DNA of 64,000 nt, taken from NCBI GenBank assembly GCA_945865295.1, contig CAMBDE010000001.1, positions 23,572 to 87,571 of the forward strand. The letters run 5' to 3'. The notes beneath the pieces were generated by a model that was not told where the DNA came from, searched no databases, and saw only the letters and a program-made list of their open reading frames with translations. The DNA comes from Chitinophaga pinensis (GTDB lineage Bacteria; Bacteroidota; Bacteroidia; Chitinophagales; Chitinophagaceae). The position numbers and the translations under genes are program-made. Below, in pieces: positions 17,884 to 26,401 of the stretch (position 1 is its first letter; each line of letters starts with the position of its first letter).

Positions 17884-17933
17884 TTTTTACTAACTTGTAC
17901 CTACTTATTAGACTATTTTCTAAAACATCCACT

Positions 17934-19256
17934 ATGAAAAAAACATCCTTAATTCTTTTATCCATTCTCATTGCCATGACAAGTATTGCGCAGCAAGTGA
18001 AAACGCCTGCAGCTGCTGTATCCAAAGGTTTAACTAAAGAGGAACAGCAAGTGATGGCTTGGATTGATGCGCATATGCCCCAGGCAATTGAGATGCTTAA
18101 GGAGTCGGTGAATATCAATAGTGGGACTTTAAATATAGAGGGTGTAAAAAAAGTAGGTGCCTTGTTTGCGAAGGAATTTGAAAAAGCAGGATTTGCGACT
18201 GAGTGGGTTGCGATGCCGGACTCTATCAAACGTGCGGGGCATTTAGTGGCGAGTCGTAAGTCAGGTAAAAGAAAACGCCTCTTCCTCATCGGACATTTAG
18301 ATACGGTCTTTGAACCAGACATGCCAGCCAATCCGTTTACCATGTTGAACGATTCTACTGCAACGGGTCAAGGGGTGAACGATATGAAAGGTGGCGACGT
18401 GGTGGTGATTATGGCATTGCAAGCATTGGAGCAAGCGGGCTTATTAAAAAACACCGACATCACTGCTTATTTTACAGGTGACGAGGAGCATGCGGGTTAT
18501 CCAAGAGAAGTGACAAGAGGCGATTTTATCAATCGAGCCAAGCAGGCAGATATTGCTTTGGCATTTGAAGGGGCGAATGGATTGAACTCCGTGGCCACCG
18601 GAAGAAGGGGCGCGAGTGGATGGAAACTAGATGTGATCGGAAAAACAGGACATAGTTCGGGGGTATTCACGCCAGGCGCGGGTTATGGCGCTATTTATGA
18701 AGCTGCAAGAATCTTGAATCAGTTTAGAGAAACCCTTAGTAAAGAAAAATACTTGACTTTTAATCCCGGCATTATCATAGGTGGATCAGACATAGAATAC
18801 AATGACGCCACTTCAAAAGGCGCGGCCATTGCCAAAACCAATATTATTTCACCGGCGGTGACGGTGACTGGGGACTTAAGGTTCTTGACCGAAGACCAAA
18901 AAGACCGCGCCAGGGTCAAAATGAAGGAAATTGTAGCGCAAAACCTAGCTCAAACCAGTGCCAAAATCAGTTTTGTGGACGGGATACCAAGTATGGCGCC
19001 GACCGAGGGCAATAACCAAGTTTTAAGTGTAATCAATTCAATATCAATGGATATGGGTGTTGGCGCCACTGTGGCGGGCGACCCAGGATCCCGCGGCGCA
19101 GGGGATATTTCCTATGTAGCGGCTTATGTGGATTGTATTGATGGATTGGGGGCATCGGGACGCGGCGCGCACGCGCCGGGCGAAACCATCCACTTAAATC
19201 AACTCCCATTTTTGATTAAAAGAGCGGCGTTGACGATTTATAGATTGAGTAGATAG
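17934..19256 (+). CDS. Exported M20 family metallopeptidase (carboxypeptidase G2-like)
   Basis: This di-zinc exopeptidase family member has a signal peptide MKKTSLILLSILIAMTSIAQ. An in-frame ATG at 17895 would add 13 residues before it; I prefer 17934. Zinc-site motifs are GHLDTVFE (His near residue 120), GVNDMKGGDVVVIMALQAL with the bridging Asp, and TGDEEHAGYP with the catalytic and ligand Glu pair. The dimerisation lid follows (GRRGASGWKLDVIGKTGHSS), and the C-terminal ligand is in HAPGETIHLNQLPF. The length of 440 residues is normal. Substrates are likely C-terminal glutamyl or other acyl-amino acids. The gene's 3' half is far richer in GC than everything around it. Confidence 0.9.
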   Translation: MKKTSLILLSILIAMTSIAQQVKTPAAAVSKGLTKEEQQVMAWIDAHMPQAIEMLKESVNINSGTLNIEGVKKVGALFAKEFEKAGFATEWVAMPDSIKRAGHLVASRKSGKRKRLFLIGHLDTVFEPDMPANPFTMLNDSTATGQGVNDMKGGDVVVIMALQALEQAGLLKNTDITAYFTGDEEHAGYPREVTRGDFINRAKQADIALAFEGANGLNSVATGRRGASGWKLDVIGKTGHSSGVFTPGAGYGAIYEAARILNQFRETLSKEKYLTFNPGIIIGGSDIEYNDATSKGAAIAKTNIISPAVTVTGDLRFLTEDQKDRARVKMKEIVAQNLAQTSAKISFVDGIPSMAPTEGNNQVLSVINSISMDMGVGATVAGDPGSRGAGDISYVAAYVDCIDGLGASGRGAHAPGETIHLNQLPFLIKRAALTIYRLSR

Positions 19257-19416
19257 AATAAGTTGAAGGAGGGATTCAAAATAGAAGGTCAAAAATGCGC
19301 TACAATTGTGAGCAAGCATTGTGCCATTTTTTATTTATACTAATTAAATTAGTTGAACCATTAACTGAATTATTTATGAAAAGTATGTTCAATTAATTTA
19401 AATCAAACTTAATTTT

Positions 19417-20442
19417 TTAATGCGTCGCTAAGTATTTTATTTCACTAAAACTTAGGGCTCTACTGTAAACTCTTACTTCATCAATTGCTCCTTTAAAAAA
19501 CGAGGGATCATTTGGTGCAGAGCATTTTCCAATTTTTAATGGGCCGCCTTCTTTAGTATTCACTTTTAAAGTTAAATCATATTCTGCAAGTCTGCTTATT
19601 AGTAGGACTGCATCCTGATAAATTTTTATATTGTTTACTTTTGGATTATCAGTATCTATTAAGTAAACATAATGATGCCAGCTATTATCATTTATTTTAA
19701 AAGGTGTTTGGTAGGTAATGGCACTTGCTCCAATATTTGAAGTTGGACCTATTGCATCAAAATTAAAATAACCATCAAATCTGTGACCATCAGTAGCAGG
19801 GCCCCAAGATACAGCAGCCATAGGGCTTTTATAATTATTTGATAAATCTAATCTTGCCCAAAAAGCTAAAGTACGTTTTGAAGTACCTAATACACCTTGA
19901 TAATTTGTTTGAATATAGTCAGATTTTCCATTAAATAAATAGGCTGAATTTAGTTCATTAAATCGATCGGTTGTTAGAGTTGCTCCAATAATTGTTGAAG
20001 TATATTTTGAACTAGTAAAATTATTTGCATTATTATTAAATGGGTAATAAACTTCAAGCGATGAAGATAATGTACCAGGAGAATTTGTCATTTCAAAAAA
20101 TAATAAATTGATTGCTTCTAATACTAAATTGTATTGCTCAATCAATGAATCTAGTTTTTTAGTAATAAATGCAACATCTGCATCTGGAGCATTAAGTTCA
20201 CTCATTAAACCATTAACTTGAAGTTGAATGATATTAAGTTGGTTATTTAAAGAATCAATTTTATTTGAAATTTTAGATATGGCTCCAATATTTAAAGCAA
20301 TTGCCTTAGATAAAGAATCTGTTTTTTTAATAAAAAAAAGAATCTCATCATTTGTTTTCTTTTTGTCTACAGTTGCACTTACTTGTTTCTCACAAGAACT
20401 TAATAGTATTAAAACAATTAAAGAAAGTAGAATGGATTTCAT
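19417..20442 (-). CDS. LamG-domain surface lipoprotein with coiled-coil stalk
   Basis: With the start at 20442, the N-terminus MKSILLSLIVLILLSSC is a lipoprotein signal with the lipid Cys at residue 17. Residues about 30-105 are a heptad-like coiled coil rich in Leu/Ile/Asn (SKISNKIDSLNNQLNIIQLQ). From about 130 the protein is a concanavalin-A/LamG-like jelly roll: LEVYYPFNNNANNFT, YLFNGKSDYIQTNY, RTLAFWARLDLS, NSWHHYVYLIDTDN and GAIDEVRVYSRALSFSEI are the strands typical of LamG_3. An alternative start at 20469 would place nine residues before the signal and is less likely. Likely an exposed binding or adhesion protein; ligand unknown. Confidence 0.85.
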   Translation of the reverse strand: MKSILLSLIVLILLSSCEKQVSATVDKKKTNDEILFFIKKTDSLSKAIALNIGAISKISNKIDSLNNQLNIIQLQVNGLMSELNAPDADVAFITKKLDSLIEQYNLVLEAINLLFFEMTNSPGTLSSSLEVYYPFNNNANNFTSSKYTSTIIGATLTTDRFNELNSAYLFNGKSDYIQTNYQGVLGTSKRTLAFWARLDLSNNYKSPMAAVSWGPATDGHRFDGYFNFDAIGPTSNIGASAITYQTPFKINDNSWHHYVYLIDTDNPKVNNIKIYQDAVLLISRLAEYDLTLKVNTKEGGPLKIGKCSAPNDPSFFKGAIDEVRVYSRALSFSEIKYLATH

Positions 20443-20781
20443 ATTAGTAAAAGTAGATAAAATTTGCAAAAAAAGTAACAGCTTATATTAGTGATTTGAC
20501 ATTATATAAAATATTGATTATCAATAATATATGATAAATTGAATTATAACTTAAGAACATAGTTTATTTCAATTGTTTTTTAGAAAATGGGTGAAGAACG
20601 ACTAACAAAACAAAGTTAAAATCTTGAAAAAAATCTAAACGTAAATAAACCCTATAAGGGTATTTTAATATGAAAAATCTATTTCATATGAGTAGTTTAT
20701 ATATGAAAAAAAATTAGTATAATCTATGTCATCTGTCTATCTTTACAAGGTATTAAATGATTAAGATGAAACTGTGTTTAT
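20443..20781. other. AT-rich divergent intergenic region ahead of the polysaccharide cluster
   Basis: This 339-bp gap separates the lipoprotein gene (minus) from the cluster (plus). I see no gene. It contains palindromic AT stretches such as TATTGATTATCAATA near 20510 and a probable promoter at 20714-20745. CCCTATAAGGG at about 20650-20660 is a perfect 11-base palindrome with central T and may be an operator, untested. Confidence 0.6.
20714..20745 (+). promoter_or_regulatory. Probable promoter of the polysaccharide cluster
   Basis: TTA at 20714-20716 and TATCTTTA at 20738-20745 are 21 nt apart. They match the Bacteroidota consensus with one change in each box. Transcription would start near 20752, about 30 nt before the first cluster gene at 20782. 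Confidence 0.35.
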
Positions 20782-21627
20782 ATGAATTCAAATAAAAATT
20801 TAGTAGTTGTAACTTGGAATGGCGGGGATGAAATACCTTATTCTCATGTGCATTTTGATGTAAATAAAAATTTCGACCTTTTATTGTTTAATAATTCAGG
20901 TAAATCAGGTGATATTGAAAAATATAATGTACCATATGAACATTATATAACCGAGAAAACAGAGAATAAGGGTGAGATTTTTCATCATTTAACCAAATAT
21001 TTATCGAGTCAACAATTGGAATACAACTATGTTGGAGTGATTGACGATGATATCATCTTTAAAGTTTCTGACTTTAATTATATGTTACACATTGCAGAAA
21101 TACATCAATTGGATGTTTTCCAGCCTTCAATTTCTAAGGATAGCTTTTTTAGCCATAGAAAGTTTGTAAATAGATCTGATTTATTAGTCTCTATGATAGA
21201 TTGGGTGGAAATTATGGCACCATTCTATAGACAAAATTTATTGTTGGCATGTGAACCCTATTTTTTGAAAACCATTTCTGGACAAGGAGTAGACTGCTAT
21301 TTGATGCCAGTGCTTCAAATAATTCATAATCAAACAGCAACAGGTATTATTCATGCTATTCAAATAAAGCATGCTAGACCAATTAGGAGTCATCAAAGAA
21401 TTTATGGAAATGGTTTGAATAATGAACAAGAGATAGAAATAATTAGACAAGCTTCAATTTCATTAATTAATTTAAACGAAAATAAAAATCTGTTTAATAA
21501 AGATTTTAGAAGATTAATTTTAAAAGAAGGGAATGCAACTTTAATTGAAATAGAAATCAATTATAAAAAAGTTCGCAATTCAATTAAAAACTTAATTACC
21601 TTAATTAAGGAATTATCTCATTACTAG
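20782..21627 (+). CDS. DUF707-like putative glycosyltransferase
   Basis: First gene of the cluster, 281 residues. The N-terminus NLVVVTWNGGD and the run YNYVGVIDDDIIFKVSDFN around residues 82-100 resemble a GT-A fold with a metal-binding DDD motif. Then come LDVFQPSISKDSFFSHR, WVEIMAPFYRQNLLLACEPY and FLKTISGQGVDCYLMPVL, which follow the order I remember for DUF707 proteins (stem, 'QPSL', 'VEMMxP', 'SGxGxD'). No signal peptide or membrane helix, so it would act in the cytosol on a lipid-linked sugar. The donor and acceptor cannot be read. The next three genes make sugar-nucleotide enzymes and probably belong with it. Confidence 0.7.
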   Translation: MNSNKNLVVVTWNGGDEIPYSHVHFDVNKNFDLLLFNNSGKSGDIEKYNVPYEHYITEKTENKGEIFHHLTKYLSSQQLEYNYVGVIDDDIIFKVSDFNYMLHIAEIHQLDVFQPSISKDSFFSHRKFVNRSDLLVSMIDWVEIMAPFYRQNLLLACEPYFLKTISGQGVDCYLMPVLQIIHNQTATGIIHAIQIKHARPIRSHQRIYGNGLNNEQEIEIIRQASISLINLNENKNLFNKDFRRLILKEGNATLIEIEINYKKVRNSIKNLITLIKELSHY

Positions 21628-21640
21628 AAAAAAGAATTAA

Positions 21641-22261
21641 ATGAAAATAAATTCAATATTTGAAGCTGAAATTGCGGGCGTGAAGCTTATTCAATTTGAA
21701 AGATTTTTAGATAAACGTGGATATTTCTCCGAAACATTCAGGGATTCAGATTTTCTTGAAAAAAATCTTGGAATATTTCCTAATAGTATATTGCAAACAA
21801 ATGAAAGTTATTCAAGAAGAAATGTTCTAAGAGGTTTGCACTTTCAATGGAACCAACCAATGGGCAAGTTGGTTAGAACAATTACTGGTCATATGGTTGA
21901 TTTGATATTAGATTTAAGAATTGGCTCGTCTACACAAGGCAAAATAATGGCATTCAACATGCCAATTGCTCCACATGATACAACCTCAAATTGGATATGG
22001 GTTCCAGAAGGATGCGCCCACGGTAATTTCTTTTTAGAAGATTCATATATAGAATACTATTGCTCTGCTTCATATAATGGCAATTGTGAGTCTGGGGTAT
22101 CTCCATTTGCTTCAGATATAGACTGGAGTATTTGTGACTCCAAATTAAAGAATTTGTTCTTTGATATGAAAGACAGTTTCATTACTACAAGTAAAGATTT
22201 GAATGGTCATAGTGTAGAAAGTTGGATGAGCTCTTCAGACGCAGAAAATTTTAAATTCTAA
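21641..22261 (+). CDS. dTDP-4-dehydrorhamnose 3,5-epimerase family protein (RmlC-like)
   Basis: This cupin-fold sugar-nucleotide epimerase has 206 residues. Motifs in order: FLDKRGYFSETFRDSDF, QTNESYSRRNVLRGLHFQW (catalytic His about 66), KLVRTITGHMVDLILDLR with the acidic partner, and WVPEGCAHGNFFLEDSYIEY, where the C-terminal Tyr and Phe lie. It is somewhat longer than RmlC (about 180 residues) and diverges at the C-terminus, so it may act on a different 4-keto sugar. No rmlA or rmlB is present in the window. The neighbouring RmlD-like and epimerase genes suggest a dedicated deoxysugar branch. Confidence 0.85.
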   Translation: MKINSIFEAEIAGVKLIQFERFLDKRGYFSETFRDSDFLEKNLGIFPNSILQTNESYSRRNVLRGLHFQWNQPMGKLVRTITGHMVDLILDLRIGSSTQGKIMAFNMPIAPHDTTSNWIWVPEGCAHGNFFLEDSYIEYYCSASYNGNCESGVSPFASDIDWSICDSKLKNLFFDMKDSFITTSKDLNGHSVESWMSSSDAENFKF

Positions 22262-22264
22262 GCA

Positions 22265-22972
22265 ATGAGGCATATTCTTATTACAGGTGGAACAGGCAAG
22301 CTTGGAACTGCACTGACAAATATTATGGAAGGTGTTCATATTGGTACAAGACAAAATTTTGACTTTACGAATCATGCAATGATGTTGAATTTTTTAAATT
22401 GTAATTCTGATATCAATACAATAGTCCATTGTGGTGCAATGGTTTCTCCACCTAAAGTGAATGAACAAGTTGATAAAGCTATTCATGATAATATTCTAGG
22501 TACTGCTTTATTAAGTTCAATCTGTTTTCAAAGAAATATTCGACTAATCTATATATCTACTGACTATGTTTTTTCTGGCGAGAAAGGAAACTATAATGAA
22601 TTAGATGAACTCATGCCGCAGAATAAATATGCATGGTCTAAATTAGGTGGAGAATGTGCTGTTCAAATGTTACATGATTTTGTAATCATTAGAATGTCTT
22701 TTGGTCCAGATATTTTCCCATATCCAGCTGCATTCATAGATCAATTTACTTCAAGAGAATCAGCATCAGAAATAGTAAAAAAAATAAAAAATATTGTATT
22801 ATCCACTTTTAAGGGTGTTATTCATATTGGTGGTTCAAGAAAAAGCGTTTATGATTATGCATTGAGTATAGGAGCAAAGAACATTAATGCAATTAGTATA
22901 AATGACATGAATGTAAAAATGCCTAAGGATACTTCACTAAATACAGACTTATATAAAAATACTTTTAAATAA
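22265..22972 (+). CDS. RmlD-like NAD(P)-dependent sugar reductase (short)
   Basis: This 235-residue short-chain dehydrogenase of the extended family begins with the Rossmann loop ITGGTGKLGTAL. It continues to IVHCGAMVSPPKVN, YISTDYVFSG (the RmlD hallmark) and NKYAWSKLGGECAVQ, which holds the catalytic Tyr-x3-Lys. It is about 55 residues shorter than standard RmlD, and the C-terminal substrate domain is reduced. It could reduce the 4-keto product of the RmlC-like enzyme encoded 3 nt upstream. The next gene starts in the base after its stop, so the genes are tightly coupled. Confidence 0.8.
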   Translation: MRHILITGGTGKLGTALTNIMEGVHIGTRQNFDFTNHAMMLNFLNCNSDINTIVHCGAMVSPPKVNEQVDKAIHDNILGTALLSSICFQRNIRLIYISTDYVFSGEKGNYNELDELMPQNKYAWSKLGGECAVQMLHDFVIIRMSFGPDIFPYPAAFIDQFTSRESASEIVKKIKNIVLSTFKGVIHIGGSRKSVYDYALSIGAKNINAISINDMNVKMPKDTSLNTDLYKNTFK

Positions 22973-23935
22973 ATGAAAAATATATTACTAGCTGGTGGCG
23001 CAGGTTACATTGGCACAGAATTATGTAAAAGATTATTAAGATTAGACTATCAAATTACTGTCATAGATGACCTGTGGTTTGGTAATAATTTAGATCCTGC
23101 AATTAAATTGATTCAAAAAGATATTTTCAAAGTTAACTACAAGGATTTAGAGGGCTTTGATATTGTAATTTTTTTAGCTGGTGTTTCTAATGATCCTATG
23201 GCTGAATTTAGTCCATCCGAAAATTTCATACAAAATGCAGCATGTCCTGCCTATTTATCATATGAAAGTAAACGTGCTGGCGTAAAGCGCTTTATCTATG
23301 GATCTTCTTGTTCGGTATATGGTTACACTGTTGATGAATTATACGACGAAAATTCTCCAACAACATGTGCCTATCCTTATGGAATATCAAAATTGCAAGG
23401 TGAGAATGGTGTGATGCAATTAGCAGATGAACAATTTTCTGTGATTTCTTTAAGACAAGGTACCGTTTGTGGATATAGCGATAGAATGAGGTTTGATTTA
23501 GTTATAAATACGATGTTTAAAAATGCTTTGATGCATGGGGAAATTACTGTGAACAACCCATCTATCTGGCGTCCAATTTTTCATATTCAAGATGCATGTA
23601 CTGCTTATATCAGGGCTATTCAAGCGCCTGACAATATATCTGGGGTATTTAATGTGGCTTCGGACAATTATACATTGGGTCAAATTGGCGATGTTGTTAG
23701 TGTAGAAATGTCTAAGCTGTTAAACAAAGAAATAAAAGTGCATATAAATGATGTAAAGGACTTTAGAAATTATAAAGTATCGATACAGCATGCAAAGCTT
23801 ACACTAGGTTTTACTCCAATTTATACAGTTAAGGACATTATTCATGACCTCTTTCAAAAGACCTCAAATATTACAAATTTAGAGGATGAAAAATTTTATA
23901 ATATCAAAGTTTTTAAAAGTTTAGGTAAAATTTAA
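22973..23935 (+). CDS. NAD-dependent sugar-nucleotide epimerase/dehydratase
   Basis: This 320-residue extended SDR enzyme has GGAGYIGTELCKRLL (residues 6-20) as the NAD loop, FLAGVSNDPMAEF, the GSSCSVYG motif with the catalytic Ser, and YPYGISKLQGE with Tyr-x3-Lys. The late segment ISLRQGTVCGYSDRMRFDLV and SIWRPIFHIQDACTAYIRAI are typical of NDP-hexose epimerases/dehydratases of the GalE/RfbB family. The exact reaction is not determined. It follows the RmlD-like gene without a gap, and the barrel protein gene follows after 4 nt. Confidence 0.85.
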   Translation: MKNILLAGGAGYIGTELCKRLLRLDYQITVIDDLWFGNNLDPAIKLIQKDIFKVNYKDLEGFDIVIFLAGVSNDPMAEFSPSENFIQNAACPAYLSYESKRAGVKRFIYGSSCSVYGYTVDELYDENSPTTCAYPYGISKLQGENGVMQLADEQFSVISLRQGTVCGYSDRMRFDLVINTMFKNALMHGEITVNNPSIWRPIFHIQDACTAYIRAIQAPDNISGVFNVASDNYTLGQIGDVVSVEMSKLLNKEIKVHINDVKDFRNYKVSIQHAKLTLGFTPIYTVKDIIHDLFQKTSNITNLEDEKFYNIKVFKSLGKI

Positions 23936-23939
23936 TTCA

Positions 23940-24788
23940 ATGAAAATATTTTTACAAATCATATTCTTTTCCTTGTTGAGTATTACAGTAATTGCGCAAC
24001 ATGATACTTTAAAAATTGGACAGTTTTTAATTAGTAAGTCTCAATCTAACTTGAATAAGAGTTGGGAGCAAATCATTAGAAATAGAGACTTAAAAGCTGT
24101 AAAGGTTGTTTATGAAAAAAACAAAGATTTAGAATATAAACAATTTGAAACAAGTTGGTTTGCTTTTGATCTAGCACTTGTAAACTACCTTGATGAAACA
24201 AAATACCTAGAGAATAAGCCATTAAGTAATCCGACGATTGGTGAACCAATGTCAAAATTAAAAATGCAACTAAACAATGGTAAATCAACCAATGTTAACA
24301 TTTGGATAGTTCAACAAAAGTATAGATTTAAAGACCCATCATTTTATTTAAAATATGGTTTAGGTGTTGAGATGTTTAATTTTAGGCATGAGTATAGTAT
24401 AAATTATAGAAAGCACGATGCGATGTTTATTTATTTGAGTAAAGATAATTTTGAAAAAAATAAATTGTTTACAAGTTATATTTCTGCTCCAATACAATTA
24501 GGGTATGATTTTAAATTAAAAAATAATAAATTAATTGGATTAAGTGGAGGATTCATAACAGGTTATTTATATAAATCTTATAACAAACAAATAAGTCGAG
24601 AACTAGGAAAAGAAAAGTATCATGGAAATTATAGTTTAAGAGATATTAGACTAGCTGGTGTATTTGAAATCAGGATCGATCAGATAAAGTTCTTTGGAAC
24701 AGCATCATTGCAAAATATGTTAGATAAGATGAATACGAATCAGTCATTGTATCCATATAGCTTTGGACTAAGATTTAGTAAATTATAA
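23940..24788 (+). CDS. Outer-membrane beta-barrel protein of unknown family
   Basis: This 282-residue exported protein has signal peptide MKIFLQIIFFSLLSITVIAQ. The C-terminal half shows alternating polar/hydrophobic strands (FYLKYGLGVEMFNFRHEYSI, LFTSYISAPIQLGYDFKL, LSGGFITGYLYKSY, YPYSFGLRFSKL), ending in the aromatic/hydrophobic strand expected of a barrel. I do not recognise a named family; the layout is like small Bacteroidota outer-membrane barrel proteins such as PorT-like domains. It lies between the sugar genes and two Wzi-like genes, so a part in surface-polysaccharide display is likely. Confidence 0.7.
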   Translation: MKIFLQIIFFSLLSITVIAQHDTLKIGQFLISKSQSNLNKSWEQIIRNRDLKAVKVVYEKNKDLEYKQFETSWFAFDLALVNYLDETKYLENKPLSNPTIGEPMSKLKMQLNNGKSTNVNIWIVQQKYRFKDPSFYLKYGLGVEMFNFRHEYSINYRKHDAMFIYLSKDNFEKNKLFTSYISAPIQLGYDFKLKNNKLIGLSGGFITGYLYKSYNKQISRELGKEKYHGNYSLRDIRLAGVFEIRIDQIKFFGTASLQNMLDKMNTNQSLYPYSFGLRFSKL

Positions 24789-24820
24789 GCTGGTATTTAC
24801 GACTTTGAAATTAAAACAGA

Positions 24821-26401
24821 ATGATGATTTTTAGGAATAGATTTTTTTTAGTGCTTATAAGTATGCTTATTTTAGGTAAAGCATATACTCAGTCTATTCC
24901 TGTTGGTACAGTTGGCGATGAATATTTTAGAATCTTACAATTACAGGGTAAAATTGATCCTAAATACTCATTTTCTTCTAGACCAAATTTTTTAACTAAT
25001 AAGTTTCCTGTCGATAGTTTTTATCAATTGATAGATTCGAATTTGAATACGAATATTGCATTAAAGACTAGGTTTGTAGAATTTAGGCCATTGCTTGCAC
25101 AGATAAGGTCACAATACAATTCATTACATCCTCATGGTTGGAATGATGAAGGTATGATCAAGGCAAAGGGAATTCAAACCATGGCAAGAATTGGTGTTTA
25201 TACCAGAATTGGTCCATTGCATATTCAGTTTATGCCAGAGCATGTCAATGCAGAAAATCCTCCATATGAAATTAGTGATGAGTTTGGTACAATCACAAAA
25301 GATAGGTACGAACAAAACTTTATTGGACAGTCAAGCGTAAGATTAAATTTAAGTGCTGTATCAATAGGTTTTTCTAATGAAAATATTTACTGGGGACCTG
25401 GACAATATGGCGCTCTAATTATGAGCAATAATGCCCCAGGGTTTGCACATTATACCTTTAATACAATTAGACCAATTAAAACATTTTTAGGAAGTTTTGA
25501 GTTTCAATTGGTTACTGGAAGATTAGAACAAAATCCTATGGCTCCTTTTGAAACGATATCTCTTAAAAATAATCCGGTCTGGAAAGAACCTAGAATTTTT
25601 AATGGATTAAACATGGTCTTTCAACCCAAATTTTTCCCTAATTTATTTATTGGTATCAATCGTGCATACCAATATTCTGAATTAAATATAGAGCAACAAG
25701 GCAATGGTTTTGTAGATAAATATTTGCCCGTCTTTTCAAAAGTGTTTAAATCTTCTGTTGGCGGTACTGATGAAGATAAAATTGAAAGGGATCAACAATT
25801 GAGTTTTTATACAAGATGGTTATTTCCAAAATCAAATGCCGAAATGTATTTTGAATATGGCTGGAATGACCACAAAGATAATTTTAGGGATTTTTGGATA
25901 GATCCAGAACATGCAGCTACTTACCTAATTGGATTCAAAAAATTAAAACCATTATCTAAGAATCGTTGGCTTGAATTAAATGCTGAAATTATTCAAACTG
26001 CACAAACAATAGATTATTTAGTTAGAACCGCAGGAGACTGGTATATATATCCTAATGGCGGTTATAATCATTTTAACCAAATTTTAGGTGCTGGTACTGG
26101 ACGAGGAAATAATGTTCAAACTTTGAATGTAAATATACTCAAAGGGCTATCTAAATTAGGGATGAAATTACAACGTATTCAGCACCAGCCAACACCAGCA
26201 AATAATAGCTACGCGTTTGAGTCTCTAGGATTAAGGCCATTAAGATGGACTGATATTGGTATAGGCTTTAATGCACAAAAGCGTTGGAAAAATCTAATTA
26301 TTGCGCCAGAAGTGAATTTTATTAATTCAATGAATTATGCCTGGACATTTAGATCAAATTTTAATTTATTCGCACAACTCAATGTAACCTACCTATGGTA
26401 A
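24821..26401 (+). CDS. Capsule assembly Wzi-family outer-membrane protein (1)
   Basis: This 526-residue protein has a signal peptide (FFLVLISMLILGKAYTQ). Family motifs are in the middle: LHPHGWNDEGMIKAKG, IGPLHIQFMPEHVNAEN, FSNENIYWGPGQYG, SNNAPGFAHYTFNT and LGSFEFQLVTGRL. The rest is amphipathic barrel strands. Wzi proteins are outer-membrane barrels that hold exported polysaccharide at the surface. The next gene, a paralogue, starts 7 nt before this one ends, so the two are translationally coupled. It probably serves the polymer made by the surrounding genes. Confidence 0.85.
   Translation: MMIFRNRFFLVLISMLILGKAYTQSIPVGTVGDEYFRILQLQGKIDPKYSFSSRPNFLTNKFPVDSFYQLIDSNLNTNIALKTRFVEFRPLLAQIRSQYNSLHPHGWNDEGMIKAKGIQTMARIGVYTRIGPLHIQFMPEHVNAENPPYEISDEFGTITKDRYEQNFIGQSSVRLNLSAVSIGFSNENIYWGPGQYGALIMSNNAPGFAHYTFNTIRPIKTFLGSFEFQLVTGRLEQNPMAPFETISLKNNPVWKEPRIFNGLNMVFQPKFFPNLFIGINRAYQYSELNIEQQGNGFVDKYLPVFSKVFKSSVGGTDEDKIERDQQLSFYTRWLFPKSNAEMYFEYGWNDHKDNFRDFWIDPEHAATYLIGFKKLKPLSKNRWLELNAEIIQTAQTIDYLVRTAGDWYIYPNGGYNHFNQILGAGTGRGNNVQTLNVNILKGLSKLGMKLQRIQHQPTPANNSYAFESLGLRPLRWTDIGIGFNAQKRWKNLIIAPEVNFINSMNYAWTFRSNFNLFAQLNVTYLW

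Noticed and set aside
19295-19396. 33-codon + strand frame after the M20 peptidase gene
   Set aside because: No ribosome-binding site, no conserved neighbour logic and a composition expected by chance; kept out of the features.
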